Source of the DNA: Bacteroidales bacterium | GTDB taxonomy: Bacteria > Bacteroidota > Bacteroidia > Bacteroidales > UBA10428 | Length of the DNA: 64,000 nucleotides | Reading direction: 5' to 3' | Assembly (NCBI GenBank): GCA_016928305.1 | Contig: JAFGKY010000165.1 | Span: 51,623 to 115,622 of the forward strand | Shown here: one piece after another, positions 10,001 through 17,702 of the stretch | How the letters are laid out: the number at the start of each line of letters is the position of its first letter | Position numbering within the stretch: the first letter of the stretch is position 1 | Position numbers and translations under genes: made by a program | Notes under the pieces: generated by a model | Told to the model about the DNA's origin: nothing | The model's input: the letters and a program-made list of their open reading frames with translations, nothing else | The model's database searches: none

Positions 10001-10711
10001 AGAATTGAAGATTATGCCATCGTGCAGGATAATGCCCAGGTAAGCGGGGCTGCTGTTATCAGGAGTAATGCAATTGTGGGGAAAAATGCCAGGGTACGCA
10101 ATAATGCGATTGTAGAAAAAACAGCCAGGGTGTATTCAGGATGTAATATTTATGGAAATGCCATAATTACCGGAAGTGCTATTGCTTACAACAGCTCGGT
10201 ACGCGAACATGCAATAGTTAAAGAACTGGCAATCATAGATGGCGCTTCCCTGTCGGGCGATGTGATTATAGGCGGCGATGCGGAGGATTTTACTGCATGC
10301 AACACAGGCACTTACCTGCAGTTATACAAAATTGCTGGGCGCAGTGGAGGTTGTGATGGAAGGCATGACCATCCGCTTAACGTCGATGTCAATCCGATTA
10401 TCGATGACTATCCCGTTGATACGCTGGTACATATCCCTTCCGGTATCCATGAAATCACCTCAATTGACATACCATACACTATTTACTACAGGCCCGAAGA
10501 CCAGCATCTGGTCATACAATCAAAGCTTCTCTATGATAACATAAAGATGATCCGCGTGCTGACAATCGATGGCAGAGTGCTGAATACTATTACCAATCCT
10601 TCATCGGATGAGATTGAAATTGAAACTTCAGCAAGAGGTATAGTATTGCTAATAATAGTCAGTGAAAAGGGAATTTTTTCAGATAAAGTAATCATTTCTG
10701 AATACAATTGA
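7025..10711 (+). CDS. Secreted HExxH protein with discoidin-like, Ig-like and hexapeptide beta-helix domains, T9SS cargo
   Basis: A 1228-residue secreted protein; no characterised homologue is recognised. Order: signal peptide (about 1-28), a discoidin/F5-8-like module (about 30-190, with WNWVQYNF and YWWTDQ), two similar Ig-like repeats (about 195-305 and 395-515) with a DUF1533-like segment between them, and a core (about 520-800) with zinc motif H651-E-F-A-H655 and a possible third ligand E684 in MFWESHANF, as in gluzincin peptidases. The core and following beta-sandwich resemble DUF6055-type proteins. Residues about 965-1088 are hexapeptide repeats (AQVLGQ, ARIEDY, AIVQDN), i.e. a left-handed beta-helix. 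The last ~75 residues fit a T9SS sorting domain. Its module is shared with the proteins at 12247, 17703 and 26682. Peptidase activity is inferred only from HExxH; the substrate is unknown. Confidence 0.8.
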   Translation: MKGIVLKELFCVALISFLAPGSIRFLNGQENIALVANSLLTSHVSPWENLYAINDGFEPSGSMDHSHDAYGNWQAGVSNQWNWVQYNFDQYYQIDQSNVYWWTDQADSTSVVGVQMPYDCYLEYWDPINSNWMEVKNPVGYGVKRDQYNITTFDPVLTNKIRLHFVSVSAQGIIEWQVMGTLGEQIPVHSTATIDPVLAKDTIHTVTLTAKDVNDVPKEGYVFRANILTTDRLSITNETYVINGLSITADTSDLLLSPTSADGMVSFVITTPAVIDPTDGIQIDIKFNNGLTTLASWSLYEPGLVSPLLSADTIDNDVDHTLEIGFMDDMDWRNAVDEVIVNDLSLVISTDYEIEAGRIILKPSGGNAAITTAGSKRIVVTAPGYENTEVKQTILAGQVNTESSGFLKTYKLYKGSTTTITLMARDLYGNAISGYQFKWDAEVFDTTATTAETYIINSITVNSNLSDQLLTATGSDGTTSFQIVIPSQVDLNDGVAIQMQLEDGITNIDSQIQYYSCPGEKQVYIANDLKNHDEWSWDKTAQSDNFVLFWGDLTGSDPLHPANGNSGIAFDPSKILSKLEGCLAFYVDSLNFITNKDEGNMAHYKFIIVMCNTWADGGYDGYATGGSWDGVIGAMWIHPSATGGSGFVLAHEFAHMCQAMIPIQYPGHGLKNKPGYENVGMFWESHANFMALTATGEISSVQPSRWVNTAMLHYSSTRHYYQAIYLPQYIVDVFGMEELNLIWRNAEEGDHPLESFRNNRGYTQEQLNDEIGHYAMRNVTWDYSIGEMIRGYFRNQIDPIYVCREFTIMDTIPGKPGYYIVPKYLAPRDYGYNIIPLYPKEGANTITVTFSGYDNEPAGGAGWRYGFVAVDASGSSRYSELYAEQQSEVNFALDAGDERVFFIVTGAPKTHHNYRAWEPGDPKIYRYPYNIQVEGALPAGYLPGYNSQKDQYPGAPHSNGGGWVASTATVEASVYVGPNAQVLGQAQVTGSARIEDYAIVQDNAQVSGAAVIRSNAIVGKNARVRNNAIVEKTARVYSGCNIYGNAIITGSAIAYNSSVREHAIVKELAIIDGASLSGDVIIGGDAEDFTACNTGTYLQLYKIAGRSGGCDGRHDHPLNVDVNPIIDDYPVDTLVHIPSGIHEITSIDIPYTIYYRPEDQHLVIQSKLLYDNIKMIRVLTIDGRVLNTITNPSSDEIEIETSARGIVLLIIVSEKGIFSDKVIISEYN

Positions 10712-10788
10712 AGACCAACATGCAACAATTCTTTAAAATATATATAACCCATATTGATATCCTAAGTAAAACTTAAAATGAATGAATT

Positions 10789-11805
10789 ATGAAAAACTTT
10801 ACTAAACTTTTTGCCGGTATTGCTGGCGTTCTTTTTATGTTTTCCGTGTCGGTGGTTGCACAGGTAACCTATTCCGACAATTTTGATGCTGCCCATGATT
10901 ATTTGTCAGATGGTGCCGCCGGGACTATCTGGGAAGACTTTTTTGTAAATCATGGTTCTGCCGATCCTGAAGAACAGTGGGGAGAAATCCTGGCATTAAA
11001 CACCACGGACTCAGCCGGAGTGCTTACCTTTACAACATGCAGTGTCTGGTGGTCTGATTTTGACAACAACAACGGACCTCTGCTGTACAGGAGATTACCT
11101 GCAGGACATGATTTTGAGATGAGCGTGAAGATTGCTTCCGGAGATTTTGAATCGTTTAATGGTGTAAGGTTGGCATACCTGGCAGGAGGTCTGTACCTGG
11201 GTAATCCCGATTCCACAGTTCAGGATTTTATTTTCTATTACCTCTTTGACAGATCAGAATGGTCATGTATCTACAATTTTACTGATATTAATGATGGTGC
11301 AAGGACTGAAAACTTCACCAACGATTTTGCATTGAGCGGAGCCGAGTATCCATGGATGAAAATCACCAAAACAGGTACTGATCTTTACGGTTATGTAAGT
11401 ACGGATGGAACTACCTGGGAAGAGCATTTTGCTGAAACCCGTGATGATCTGGATATGGATCTGCTGGTTGGCATTGCTGTCGCCACCTTTACGGATGACA
11501 CGGGTACTGTGAAATTTGAAAGCTTCTCGCTAACAGACCTTGATGCTATTGACGCTATAAAAAATGTTGATATAAGCAACAATGTGAAAGTCTATTACAG
11601 CTCATCGCATCAGGCTATCATTGTCAATGCCGCTGATGCCAAGAACATTGACCTGGTTCAACTGGTTAATCTGGATGGAAGGATAATTAAAGATATTCGC
11701 AATGTTGGCACAAGAACTGAAATTGTTGTTCCCCAAAAAGGATTATATCTTGTATCGATCCAGAGAAACGGCCAATCATACACCGAAAAAGTCGTTGTAA
11801 AATAA
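10789..11805 (+). CDS. Secreted concanavalin-like beta-sandwich protein, T9SS cargo
   Basis: A 338-residue secreted protein of unknown function. A signal peptide (about 1-25, ending VSVVAQ) is followed by one beta-sandwich domain (about 27-245) that resembles the DUF1349/LamG-like domains appended to GH43 enzymes, with EMSVKIASGDFESFNGVRL and ITKTGTDLYGYVSTDG. The last ~75 residues are a T9SS type A sorting domain (VNLDGRIIKDI...KGLYLVSIQ). No catalytic motif is visible, so a carbohydrate-binding or accessory role is the simplest reading. It lies 77 bp after the beta-helix protein and probably shares its transcript; a 19-bp inverted repeat lies just downstream. Confidence 0.7.
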   Translation: MKNFTKLFAGIAGVLFMFSVSVVAQVTYSDNFDAAHDYLSDGAAGTIWEDFFVNHGSADPEEQWGEILALNTTDSAGVLTFTTCSVWWSDFDNNNGPLLYRRLPAGHDFEMSVKIASGDFESFNGVRLAYLAGGLYLGNPDSTVQDFIFYYLFDRSEWSCIYNFTDINDGARTENFTNDFALSGAEYPWMKITKTGTDLYGYVSTDGTTWEEHFAETRDDLDMDLLVGIAVATFTDDTGTVKFESFSLTDLDAIDAIKNVDISNNVKVYYSSSHQAIIVNAADAKNIDLVQLVNLDGRIIKDIRNVGTRTEIVVPQKGLYLVSIQRNGQSYTEKVVVK

Positions 11806-12246
11806 TACCGGGATACAACTGATGCCGGTGAAAATTCACGGTTGGGTAAACGATTTTTAAAAAGAACGAGTAATTAAAGGCTTTTTACTTGTGAATAATA
11901 AAGTTACCCAACCTTGAATTTTTAAGAATTTATTTGAACGCTGACCAAGGATTGAAGAGCACTGCATACTAAAGGAAAAACACAAATCCTGCTATCTTCG
12001 GTATTCAGTATTTCTGTCCCTAAGTATATTATTATATTGTCGCTAAGAGAATAACATATCGTTCTATCCAGGTTTTTAAATATAGTCCACAGTCAACGGT
12101 CAACGGCTTACTGTCGACAGTACATTCGTAATCGGTCTTAGATCTTAGATCTTAGATTTTAGATTTTAGATCTGATCTATTATCTTTTTTCTTTGTTCGC
12201 TACAGATGTGGACTTCTGGTAGTTTGTGCACTGATAAATATCAACA
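11806..12246. repeat. Intergenic region with long inverted repeat and heptad array
   Basis: No gene is seen. It holds a small stem (11825-11841), a 19-bp inverted repeat with one mismatch (11831-11849 and 11904-11922, core GGTTGGGTAA, 54-bp spacer), and a tandem array of six 7-bp units (12137-12178; consensus YTTAGAT). A segment resembling a Bacteroidota -7 element (TATCTTCG, about 11992) has no convincing partner at -33. Confidence 0.7.
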
Positions 12247-14847
12247 ATGATGGTAAAAAAAACAATATTTTTTAAATGGCTCCTGGTGACTGGGTTTTTC
12301 TGGATAGCCTTAATTCCAAATACGGTCAGTAATGCCGCAAACCTATCTATCGTCCCCGTTCCAAAATCAACTTCAGGTGACACTACTACCAACCTTGCAT
12401 TGATTGCCACAGCCTCTACATCATTTGTTTCTTCCTGGGAGGATCTGGAGGCCGTACACGATGACTATGATCCGGCAAGTTCATCCGACAAAAGAGGAGG
12501 AGCTTATGGCAACTGGAATGGCGAGGCATCTTACAATACTTATAACTGGGTTCAGTATGACTGGAACCTTGCACAGCAAATAGATTCGACATGGGTATAT
12601 TGGTGGGACGATGGACAAGGAATCGATCAACCCACTGATGCCTATATTGAATACTGGGACGGTAATGAATGGATAAATGCCGGAAGTATTGGCCTTGCAT
12701 TGAACCAGTACAACAAACTCGGCCTCGATCTTTGGGTTAACAAACTAAGAATAAACATGGTCAGTGCTATGGCAACCGGCATACTCGAATGGAAAGTTTT
12801 CGGGATTGAAAGTGAACCTTGTGATTCTGCTATACTAACCCCATACCTTGGGATAAATAACGATTCCATGATGATGGGCAATACAGCCATTGTCAGGGTT
12901 GGTGATACAGTGCATTTTGATTTATTGCCTGCCGACAGTACAGGCTGGAACTGGACCGGTCCGGATGGATTCAACGCCACAGATCGTGAAGTAATACTGG
13001 AGAATGTCCAGACCCATCATTCAGGCACTTATTTTGCAACCTATTTGAATGATTGCGGGGCATACAGCACACAATACTTTAATATTACGGTCCTTGAATC
13101 CTCTGACGGGGATCCATACACATGGCCGGCCTATGAGCCTACGCTGAATTATAACTTCAGGGATGAATTTCCGGCCCTGGACACCCCAACTATGGATCTG
13201 GACGACTGTGAAGGAGTTGTCGGCACACAGTCTTCGGGATGGTGGACATTCAAATGGGGCGCCAGTGCAAATCCTTTGGTCACAAGTGCCGCTATTACGC
13301 CGCTGTTGGAACGCATGAATAAAGACTTTGCCTATTTCCGCGATTCCATGGGGTGGCCACCTGACAAGCGGGCCAAACATGGTTATCGCAGTGCCATATA
13401 TCTTTACGGATCAGGGCTTTGTACCGACGATGCTCCAAATACCGAAAAAGGAGGCTGGCAGAGCACTATCTGGTATAACGAGGAAAGCTGGCCTATGGTG
13501 CTGCTTTCGTATTACCCTGTTTATTGCTTCGATCCTTCCTGCCCATACAGTGATATTGAATATCAGACAGGGGCCTGCGTTCATGAAGGCATCCATGCCA
13601 TTCTTGCTGACTTACCCGGATGTAAAAATGCAGCATGGTTTCACGAGGGTGGCAACACCTGGCTGCAACAGGAGGCTGATGCCCGTAGATCCGGTGATTA
13701 CAGTACCATGGGATACCTGAACGGATGTACCTTCCTGGCTCCCTTTATGCCCATTGAATGTTACAGCGGCTGGTTGCAGGATAACAGCTTCGGTGGTCCA
13801 TCGGCAGAAGGCGTTAATAAATATGAAGGCAGCACCCAGTTATGTACATGGCGTAACTACCTCGGGGGTAATCAGTATGGAAATTCATTTCCGGTTTTTC
13901 TTGGTATGACGCTTGGACAGGGCAGCATACCCTGGATATGGAGGTACTGTGAATCGAGGGTTCTGGAAGGCATTGCCGATTCGCTGGGAGATTCACAGAT
14001 GCGCCGCCTGATAACGGAATACCGGGCCAAGCAAGCCCTTGTGGATATGGGTAAATGGACCGGCGCAATAAAAAAATTGCTGGATACCTATTTTTGGAGA
14101 GCCATAAGATCGGAATGGAAACCCACCTGGCTTAATCCGGAAGTATGGTATGCCACACCTTATGTGAAAACAACCAATGACGGAAACGGACTGCTTACGC
14201 CTGAATACCGTATAACACCCGGCTGGTCGGGTGCCAACCAGATCCCCCTGCATGTCAACGGAGATAAGGTGATCATAAATTTTCAGCCCTACGGCACTAA
14301 CATGACATGTCAGCTTTGTTATCGGGACACCAGCGGATCGGCAGTATACAGCGCACCCGTATACGGTGGAGACTGTGCGTTAAAACTCGATAAAGTTCCG
14401 GCCAACGGTGTTGTTTTTGCCGTCATTACCAACACCGACTATATCTATAAGGGTGAAGCTACAAGGACTGCACATTATGATTACCGTATACAGCTGGTTG
14501 AAGGAGTGGAACGCACGGCAAGCGTAAACCTGAGATGGTACGACTGGACAAAGGTAATACTGGATACCGTGACCGTGCATACGGCGGTTGTCAGCACTGA
14601 TCTTAATGTGATCATTTATCCCAATCCGGTTGCAAAAAACGGATTGCTTACAATGGAAATCCCGGATATTCATTATGAAACCGCTTCGATCCGGATCAGC
14701 AATATGCAGGGACAGCTTGTTTACAGCAACAAGATAAATCGCAGCCATGTTGAAATCAATACTTCGGCGCTGCTGAAGGAGGGTTTGTATATCATAACGG
14801 TTAAGACACCGACGCGGCAGAGATACTTGAAGCTGGTGGTGGAGTGA
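12247..14847 (+). CDS. Secreted HExxH protein with discoidin-like and Ig-like modules, T9SS cargo
   Basis: An 866-residue secreted protein, a distant relative of the one at 7025. Order: signal peptide (about 1-30), discoidin-like module (about 42-190, NWVQYDWNL and YWWDDGQG), an Ig/PKD-like domain (about 205-285), a catalytic-type core (about 290-700) with H446-E-G-I-H450 followed by H466-E467 in AAWFHEGGNTW, a beta-sandwich (about 680-775), and a T9SS sorting domain (about 785-866, YPNPVAKNG...EGLYIITV). HExxH followed 17 residues later by Glu fits a gluzincin-like zinc site. The core is rich in Trp and Cys. Family is probably DUF6055-like; this could not be checked. The start at 12247 is chosen because the signal peptide follows it; MVKK one codon later is an alternative. 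It is preceded by a heptad array and followed at once by a REP-like palindrome. Confidence 0.78.
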   Translation: MMVKKTIFFKWLLVTGFFWIALIPNTVSNAANLSIVPVPKSTSGDTTTNLALIATASTSFVSSWEDLEAVHDDYDPASSSDKRGGAYGNWNGEASYNTYNWVQYDWNLAQQIDSTWVYWWDDGQGIDQPTDAYIEYWDGNEWINAGSIGLALNQYNKLGLDLWVNKLRINMVSAMATGILEWKVFGIESEPCDSAILTPYLGINNDSMMMGNTAIVRVGDTVHFDLLPADSTGWNWTGPDGFNATDREVILENVQTHHSGTYFATYLNDCGAYSTQYFNITVLESSDGDPYTWPAYEPTLNYNFRDEFPALDTPTMDLDDCEGVVGTQSSGWWTFKWGASANPLVTSAAITPLLERMNKDFAYFRDSMGWPPDKRAKHGYRSAIYLYGSGLCTDDAPNTEKGGWQSTIWYNEESWPMVLLSYYPVYCFDPSCPYSDIEYQTGACVHEGIHAILADLPGCKNAAWFHEGGNTWLQQEADARRSGDYSTMGYLNGCTFLAPFMPIECYSGWLQDNSFGGPSAEGVNKYEGSTQLCTWRNYLGGNQYGNSFPVFLGMTLGQGSIPWIWRYCESRVLEGIADSLGDSQMRRLITEYRAKQALVDMGKWTGAIKKLLDTYFWRAIRSEWKPTWLNPEVWYATPYVKTTNDGNGLLTPEYRITPGWSGANQIPLHVNGDKVIINFQPYGTNMTCQLCYRDTSGSAVYSAPVYGGDCALKLDKVPANGVVFAVITNTDYIYKGEATRTAHYDYRIQLVEGVERTASVNLRWYDWTKVILDTVTVHTAVVSTDLNVIIYPNPVAKNGLLTMEIPDIHYETASIRISNMQGQLVYSNKINRSHVEINTSALLKEGLYIITVKTPTRQRYLKLVVE

Positions 14848-15091
14848 AGCCTCACCCCCGCCTGCACAGCGGGCAGGCCTGCCCCTCTCCTAAGGGAGAG
14901 GGGAATATAATACAGTGAGTGGAATCATTAGTGATAATTGATAAGACAGAATGTACAGATAAAAATATTGGTTTTGAACAGGTGAACGGAGAGCAAGGAT
15001 TAAGAATTATTTATTTAAGGAGCAAAACTACAACATTTATGATATTTTACATTTCTTTCCCCTCTCCTGTTGGAGAGGGGCAGGAGTGAGG
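14848..15091. repeat. Pair of oppositely oriented REP-like palindromes
   Basis: Copy one (about 14849-14902) starts after the stop codon and contains nested GCCTGC/GCAGGC and CCCCTCTCC-TAAG-GGAGAGGGG stems. Copy two (15059-15091) is CCCCTCTCC-TGTT-GGAGAGGGG followed by CAGGAGTGAGG, in the reverse orientation. Between them are about 155 bp of A+T-rich sequence without a gene. The same core forms the terminator at 486-540. Confidence 0.75.
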
Positions 15092-15114
15092 ATAATGCTC
15101 AAAAAGAAAGTGAT

Positions 15115-17532
15115 ATGAAAAACAACATTGTCAATTTAACAGGTCTCTTGCTGGCAATTGCTTTCAGCAGCAATATAAAGGCTGATACCACCTATACAGC
15201 GGCAGGTAACCACAATCCGCTGATACCCGGATATTTTGCCGATCCCACGATTCAAAAATTCGGTGATACCTATTACCTGTATGCAACTACAGATGGCATC
15301 AAGCTTGCCTCGGGAGAGCCTCAGGTATGGATCAGCAAAGACTTTGTAAACTGGTATAACTACGAAATGGATGTTCCGCTACCGGCAGGACTCACAAACT
15401 GCTGGGCACCGGACGTGGTAAAGGGTAAGGATGGCAAATACTATTATTTCCAGGGAAACTGCCAGGCAGGCTGCAACATATACGGGTATGTTTCCGATTC
15501 GGCCATGGGGCCATGGACGAGGCTGAACAACGGGAAAGCCGTTATACCTGTCGGAACAGCCATAGATGGTCTCCCTGCCCTTGATGCACAATACATGTGG
15601 GATAATGATACCACCCTTTATTCCTTTTTCGGTACGTGGTGCACCTCTTTCGGCGGAATGGGATGGGCCAGGCTTGATCCGGATGATATGTTCACGATAA
15701 AAGAAACGGGGTCGATACCTACTGCACAGACACCGCTGGCTTTCGAAGCAGCCTATCCGCTGAAAAAAAATGACCGCTACATCCTCATGTATTCATCGGG
15801 CGATTGCCGGTTAAGCACCTATGCCGTGCGGTATGCATATGCCTACACTCCTACGGGCCCTTACAAGGAAGGATTGAACAATCCGCTTATGGCAACTAAC
15901 GAGGACGGCACTATTGATTCACCCGGTCATCATTCCGTGCTGCAGAAAGGTGATGACTATTATATCGTGTATCATCGGCACGACAATCCGCACAGCACCG
16001 GAGGGGAGTTCCGCCAGGTTTGTGCCGACAGTCTTATTTTCGATAATGACAGCACCCTGCGTAAGATCAATGCCAGCCACCAGGGAATCGGTTATCTGGG
16101 TACCAACCAGGTGCCTTATCCAAACCTGGCTTATCAGGCCGGTACTTCTGCATCTTCATATTATCACCTGGTGGCTGCAGCAACACGTTTTGCTGCGGCA
16201 TCGGACTATGAATACTTACCCCGGTATGCGGTGGATGATAATAACGGTACTATGTGGAAGGCCGGGAATGGCATGTTGCCGCAATCGCTGACAATCGATC
16301 TCGGAGAGATTAAAGCGGTTAAGCGCATTATGACACAATTTGAATATCCTACTTTTTATTATCAATACAAAATTGAATATTCATCCGACAGCACCACATG
16401 GTTGTTATACTCAGATAAAACCACCAACCGCAGAAGCGGATGTCCTATGATTGATGATTATAATGCTGACGCACGTTACATAAGGATCACTGTTACCGGA
16501 ACGGAGAAATCGGGCATGTATGCTGCCATTTGGAACATTAAAGTCTACGAAGAATTATTTGAAGTACCGGCCAACCAGAACAAGGAGGTCGCAGACGGGC
16601 CGGGTATGGTCATCACCAATCGTTTGCTTGTTGACCTGAATATTGACACAACCACATTTAATACCGTCGTTGACAGTCTTCCCAATGCAGGTGCATTGGG
16701 TGGTATGTTCCTGAAGACCCGGACACCAACCATTGGTTGGATAGACAGTGTCAAGGCTGTTTATTTTGACGGGAAAAGTGCGTTAAGACTCAGTGAAACA
16801 GCTCCTTTGAGTCTTGACTGGAATTCAGCATACACAGCAGCTGCATGGGTATATAATCCGCTGGTTGGATCCGGAGAATGCCTGGTTGTATGGACGTCAA
16901 GGGATGACATGCTTCAATCCTCCTATGCCGCATTGATGTATGGTAAGGGATCCTTTGGTGCTGTTGCCCATGGTGATGGGTATGTTGATCTTCCCTATAA
17001 AACCTTACCGGAAAGAGCCAAATGGCATCATATTGCTGTCACATTCGACGGGATGCTTGAAAATGTATACGTTGATGGAGAATTAAACACACAATTGCCC
17101 ATCAGCCTGTTTGTAACCAGCAGTACAATAAGAATAGCTGCATCGGGGGCCAGCGGTGAGTATTATTCGGGGTATATTGCCAATATGCAGTTGTATGATT
17201 CTGCTTTCACGTCTCAGGGTGTTGTCGATCTGATGAATGCCACACGCCCTACGAAAGTGGATCCCCCTGTTTCCGGTCTGAATCCGGCCAGCAGCAGCAA
17301 TCCTTTTAATGTATATTATGATTCTGCAAAAAAAAAGGTGGTTATAACGGGTGATGGTGATCATGCAGGCCTGAAGTCGGCCAAAGTGATCTCACTGGAC
17401 GGTAAAGTGCTCCTTACCGGAAAGTTCAACAATACATCGTATGCAGAGATGACCCTGAAAGAAAAGGGAGCGTATGTTGTGGTTATGGAAACACAGCATG
17501 ACGTGTTTTCGAAAAAGGTGGTGGTATATTGA
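15115..17532 (+). CDS. GH43 glycosidase (arabinofuranosidase/xylosidase type) with F5/8C and LamG modules, T9SS cargo
   Basis: Secreted five-bladed beta-propeller glycosidase expected to remove alpha-L-arabinofuranose or beta-xylose. The start at 15115 precedes a signal peptide; the longer frame from 15070 begins inside a palindromic repeat and is rejected. Order: signal (about 1-24), GH43 domain (about 30-330) with general base D43 (FADPT), pKa-modulating Asp probably D157 and acid E211 (FEAAYP), SPGHHSV near the end; F5/8 type C module (about 345-480); LamG/concanavalin-like module (about 515-715); T9SS sorting domain (about 730-805). Neighbours are metallopeptidase-like genes upstream and GH127 downstream (170 bp). 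GH43 includes the enzyme that trims the terminal alpha-1,3-arabinose of Hyp-linked Ara4, but subfamily and linkage cannot be fixed here. Confidence 0.9.
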   Translation: MKNNIVNLTGLLLAIAFSSNIKADTTYTAAGNHNPLIPGYFADPTIQKFGDTYYLYATTDGIKLASGEPQVWISKDFVNWYNYEMDVPLPAGLTNCWAPDVVKGKDGKYYYFQGNCQAGCNIYGYVSDSAMGPWTRLNNGKAVIPVGTAIDGLPALDAQYMWDNDTTLYSFFGTWCTSFGGMGWARLDPDDMFTIKETGSIPTAQTPLAFEAAYPLKKNDRYILMYSSGDCRLSTYAVRYAYAYTPTGPYKEGLNNPLMATNEDGTIDSPGHHSVLQKGDDYYIVYHRHDNPHSTGGEFRQVCADSLIFDNDSTLRKINASHQGIGYLGTNQVPYPNLAYQAGTSASSYYHLVAAATRFAAASDYEYLPRYAVDDNNGTMWKAGNGMLPQSLTIDLGEIKAVKRIMTQFEYPTFYYQYKIEYSSDSTTWLLYSDKTTNRRSGCPMIDDYNADARYIRITVTGTEKSGMYAAIWNIKVYEELFEVPANQNKEVADGPGMVITNRLLVDLNIDTTTFNTVVDSLPNAGALGGMFLKTRTPTIGWIDSVKAVYFDGKSALRLSETAPLSLDWNSAYTAAAWVYNPLVGSGECLVVWTSRDDMLQSSYAALMYGKGSFGAVAHGDGYVDLPYKTLPERAKWHHIAVTFDGMLENVYVDGELNTQLPISLFVTSSTIRIAASGASGEYYSGYIANMQLYDSAFTSQGVVDLMNATRPTKVDPPVSGLNPASSSNPFNVYYDSAKKKVVITGDGDHAGLKSAKVISLDGKVLLTGKFNNTSYAEMTLKEKGAYVVVMETQHDVFSKKVVVY

Positions 17533-17609
17533 GAGAGAATCAAGAATCAAGAGCCAAGACAAAAGATTAAAGATTAAAGATCAAAGAACAAAGATAAAAG
17601 AACAACGAC
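17533..17609. repeat. Heptanucleotide tandem array (11 units)
   Basis: Directly after the GH43 stop codon come eleven consecutive 7-bp units, from GAGAGAA to CAACGAC, with consensus NNAAGAN and perfect 7-bp spacing. The best units are TAAAGAT and CAAAGAA. Similar arrays lie at 12137, 25001 and 36109. Confidence 0.85.
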
Positions 17610-17702
17610 TATGGGTGTATACGAATGTACTGTTGACCGTCGACCGTCGACGGGGGACCTTCCTTATCGGCAGTCAGGTGATAAACTAAATATTTTCCAA
17701 TT

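Noticed and set aside
9917..10290. LpxA/gamma-carbonic-anhydrase-type enzyme from the hexapeptide repeats
   Set aside because: The repeats are part of a secreted multidomain protein and no acyltransferase or carbonic anhydrase active-site motif was recognised.
15070..15114. Upstream TTG start for the GH43 gene
   Set aside because: It begins inside a palindromic repeat; the ATG at 15115 is followed directly by a signal peptide.
17533..17609. Possible CRISPR array
   Set aside because: The units are 7 bp and contiguous with no spacers, and no cas gene is present.
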